A DNA stretch of 64,000 nt. It comes from Pisolithus tinctorius. Taxonomy: Eukaryota; Basidiomycota; Agaricomycetes; Boletales; Pisolithaceae. The notes beneath the pieces were generated by a model. It did no database searches. It had not been told where the DNA came from and saw nothing but the letters and a program-made list of their open reading frames with translations. Below, in pieces: positions 61,553-64,000 of the stretch. Made by a program: the position numbers and the translations under genes. Numbering within the stretch: position 1 is the first letter of the stretch; every line of letters begins with the position of its first letter. The stretch is from assembly GCA_024663395.1 (NCBI GenBank), contig JANFAH010000027.1, positions 124,001 through 188,000 on the forward strand. The letters run 5' to 3'.

Positions 61553-63734
61553 ATGGCCAGCAGTGATCACAGTACTAATGGTGTTAATACCTCAGATGAG
61601 GAGGACTTTTCCTCCGATGAGGAATCTAGCTCGGATAGCACGGAGACAGCAAAATCTGCGCCGGGAAAGCTGAGACCGGATGAACTTCAAATCCTCCAAG
61701 ACGGTCTAAAGGATTGGAAGGAAGCTGACACAAACAAAAGGGCCTCACTGATGGAGGGCATGCGGAACAAAATCAAGCAGCTGGATGCCAACAAGAGCCT
61801 CAAACAAAATGAATGGAATAGAAAACGGACAGTAAGCTTAACAGTATTGATGTGCTTGCAGTCGTGTTAAGTATATTTTACAGGCCATCAAGAACTGGAT
61901 GTATAACAACAGTCGGTCCCGGGCACGGAAGGCCTTGGTCAAGTATGGCTCCAAATGGACGGCCCTAAAGGTGATCAAGCTGCAGCGTAAGAAGGATATC
62001 CAGCAAGTACTTGTGAAGGCCGGAATACAGCCTGGGACATCGGCTATGATCAAACACTATCAACCGGCCGTTCAGAAGGTAGTCCAGTCATTGACCAAGG
62101 CTGAATTGGACCAGGCAGCACGTTTGGCGAAAGAGTGGAACGAGAGAAAGCCGCCACCCGAAGCCCAGGCAGAGTAAGCATCCAAGGTCTCCCATGGGCA
62201 ATACTAACTTAAATGCAGGGCCGCAACAAGTAAGGGCCGAAAGTATGCAAAACAGTTTGCGTACGACATGTGGAAGCAGTGTGGGATGAGAGTGGTGATC
62301 ATGTCGGCATGGAAGGATAAGGATGGCGAAGTGATGGTTGGAGTGTGAGTGCTTTCCTGACAGGCTTCACCATATCTGACCGGTGTAGGAATGACTTCAA
62401 TGACGAGCTGGGCGATGGAGAGCTCTATTCGGATTGGGAAGACCTTCATGGAAAGTGGTCAGCCTACGCAAAGAAGGCCTTCGGGGCCAATGGTACGGAC
62501 GGATGGCAGCGGAGAGGATGAGGCCGGTCAAACCACAGTAAAAGCACGGAAAGGAAAAAAGCGGTCTCAATTCTCCCTGTCCACCAATGACGATGGCACG
62601 CCCGTTCTTCCGAATCTCTTGGACTTACGGACACCGGAATTGAAGGACATCATGAGGGTATTCGTAACCGGCCATTATCGTACGTGCCAATTTCCACGGG
62701 CGATGAGTTACTAACATCTAAACACAGGCTTGGCTTGTGGGAAGACGAATGCCAGTGTACCTTGGGCCGCAATAGCTGACAACCGGGCATCCTACGTGTC
62801 TTCCAAGTATCTTCCTCCCAATATACCATTCAAAGAGCCCACCAGGCTGACACATCATGAACTGATCGAAACCTTGGAGTTCTGGAAGGAGCGACAGCAG
62901 GAGCACCCAGAAGATGTCTTCCGGTTCCGAAGGTGGAGATCTCAGGATGGTTCTCTGGAGGAGCCGGTCTCCAAACACCAACGCCGGTCAGACAAAGCCA
63001 AAGGGAAGAGACCCTGGACGGAAGGTGAGGTCATGATCAATTTGGATATACATAACTGATGGCGCATTAAGTAAATTCCTGATGATGGCTCCGACTACGG
63101 ACATCACTCAGAGGAGGAACCAGCTCCTCCCACAAAACCTTCCACCAAACGGCAACGGATAGATGGTATGTCGGAGCTGGTCAGATTTTTTACTGGTAAC
63201 CCTAACATGACCTTGGAATTGTGTGCTGTAGATCATCCCACTGGAACATCCAATGCACAGGAGGACAACAGACGGCGGAACCAGTCCACATCAGACCGGC
63301 GCAATACGGCTACTGCATACCCCAATCCAGCTGGTAAGTGGTATCCGGCAACAATGAATATTGCTGATAGAATTGTATCAGACAATCATGCCAATGATGG
63401 TGTCGATTCAACTGCAAGGAAGCCCAAGCCCAAGCCAAGAATCAGATCCAATGGTCGGTTTCCATGCACACTTGGTTAATCCTCTCATTACAGCATTCTA
63501 CAGCAGCCCAGAATGATAAGACGGTCATATCACCTAATGATGGTAGGTATACATCCATAACACAATTACACACGCTTATCTATGTCAGGAGTTGATCCGG
63601 TGGGTAGGAATTCGAATGCCAGGCCTAGAGGCCGTGCGATGGACAGGGACGATAGACTGTTGGATCAAGCAGAAGCGGATGGTGTGGCTCGTCGCCCAGA
63701 GCGGAATCGTAGGCCCCCACTGGCGGCCAGATGA
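61553..63734 (+). CDS. KDZ-associated protein, probably the divergent HMG-domain type
   Basis: About ten exons splice in frame from a start at 61553 to TGA at 63732-63734. The N-terminus is acidic and Ser-rich (SDEEDFSSDEESSSDS), then a charged helical domain: QILQDGLKDWKEADTNKRAS, AIKNWMYNNSRSRARKAL, YQPAVQKVVQSLTKAELDQA and ARLAKEWNERKPP. Next come DMWKQCGMRVVIMSAWKDKD and a conserved-looking EFWKERQQEHPEDVFRFRRW, and finally a basic, disordered tail rich in Lys/Pro and Arg (KPKPKPRIRS, RPERNRRPPLAAR). The helix spacing and the GMRVVIMSAW strand resemble the HMG-like proteins that accompany KDZ transposases, which presumably bind DNA. That identification rests on memory of the family and is not certain. 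Confidence 0.65.
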
Positions 63735-64000
63735 TAATTATCCTACTCCAACAATGAGGAGGCGAAGGTAGAATTGAGGCCGGTACCTAATGGTTTCCCT
63801 GTAGACTGGCGACAAACATATATAGTGCACAGTGCAAGAATTGCCGGTGAATTACTGGCCCCATAGCTACCATGTACCGTAACCCACTGTCACAATCCAA
63901 TCACGGCCAATTTGTGCACTTCTCCAATTCCATTCAACATAATGTTCATTGAAATGAGTTAAATATACAAATTAAAGCTGGTCTGGTTTAAGACAGGTAG
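63735..64000. other. 3' flank of the HMG-like gene to window end
   Basis: No coding exon. The sequence still has scattered CCGGT/GCCGG motifs up to about 63850, so the KDZ element probably continues at least that far. No terminal repeat was recognised. Confidence 0.4.

Larger units (their letters stand above)
52327..64000. mobile_element. KDZ transposon with TET/JBP gene (right end beyond window)
   Basis: From just after the gag-like ORF to the window end, the sequence is dense in GCCGG/CCGGC/ACCGG motifs that are rare elsewhere in the window. It contains four intact-looking genes: TET/JBP dioxygenase (minus), an unknown 226-aa protein (plus), KDZ transposase (minus) and an HMG-like partner (plus). 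This gene set is that of basidiomycete KDZ elements. I could not find terminal inverted repeats: the right end probably lies past 64000 and the left edge is placed between 52327 and 52570 only by change of sequence character. Confidence 0.82.

Noticed and set aside
63068..63086. Possible Plavaka end (ttcctgatga) inside the HMG-like gene
   Set aside because: Only about nine bases match, with no partner repeat and no subterminal motifs; it lies in a splice-consistent gene.
52327..64000. Terminal inverted repeats for the KDZ element
   Set aside because: I compared sequence near 52330-52600 with 63750-64000 and found no convincing inverted match; the right end is probably outside the window.

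Overview
This is a stretch of basidiomycete (mushroom-forming, Agaricomycete-type) nuclear DNA. Genes are split into many short exons by GT-AG introns of about 35-65 bp. The recognisable proteins (GT90/CAP10 glycosyltransferase, phenol-2-monooxygenase-like flavoenzyme, SF1 helicase-TPR proteins, Plavaka and KDZ transposases, TET/JBP dioxygenase) are typical of that group. I saw no tRNA, rRNA or CRISPR array.

Layout. 0-2 kb: an AT-rich tract, a 654-bp element with ~80-bp terminal inverted repeats, and a remnant of an amino-acid permease gene. 2.7-9.6 kb: a decayed tandem partial copy of a flavin monooxygenase gene, the intact monooxygenase (minus), then divergently an intact GT90 glycosyltransferase (plus). 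11-50.5 kb: three direct tandem copies (A, B, C) of a ~8.4-kb unit. Each carries a large UvrD/Rep-like SF1 helicase gene with TPR-like repeats and a C-terminal CCCH-type zinc motif; A and B also carry remnants of the GT90 3' end in front. Between B and C lie a 475-bp MITE, a possible unrecognised membrane-protein gene and an alpha/beta-hydrolase gene.

Helicase copy C is broken by a 9,446-bp Plavaka DNA transposon (34295-43740) with 14-bp perfect terminal inverted repeats and an apparent 2-bp target duplication. The 475-bp MITE between copies B and C has the same ends. Plavaka carries a multi-exon transposase, a divergent companion gene, and a captured, decaying piece of the host gene for the Cyc8/Ssn6 corepressor. 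Inside that captured piece sits a 267-bp poly(A)-tailed retroposon with a 13-bp target-site duplication. The order of events can be read directly: helicase duplication, Plavaka insertion (with Cyc8 capture before or after it), then the retroposon.

51-52.3 kb holds a gag-like ORF with a low-complexity tail. From ~52.3 kb to the window end lies a KDZ transposon: a ~222-bp GCCGG-rich tandem array, a TET/JBP 2-oxoglutarate/Fe(II) dioxygenase with the expected metal and co-substrate residues (minus), an unrecognised 226-aa protein (plus), a KDZ transposase with its CxC2 zinc cluster (minus), and a divergent gene resembling the HMG-like partner of KDZ elements (plus). The TET/JBP-KDZ association is known from basidiomycetes (Iyer and colleagues, 2014). 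All four genes here look intact, so this may be a recently active element that carries its own DNA-methylation eraser. The 226-aa protein and the CCGG-dense array are the least explained parts.
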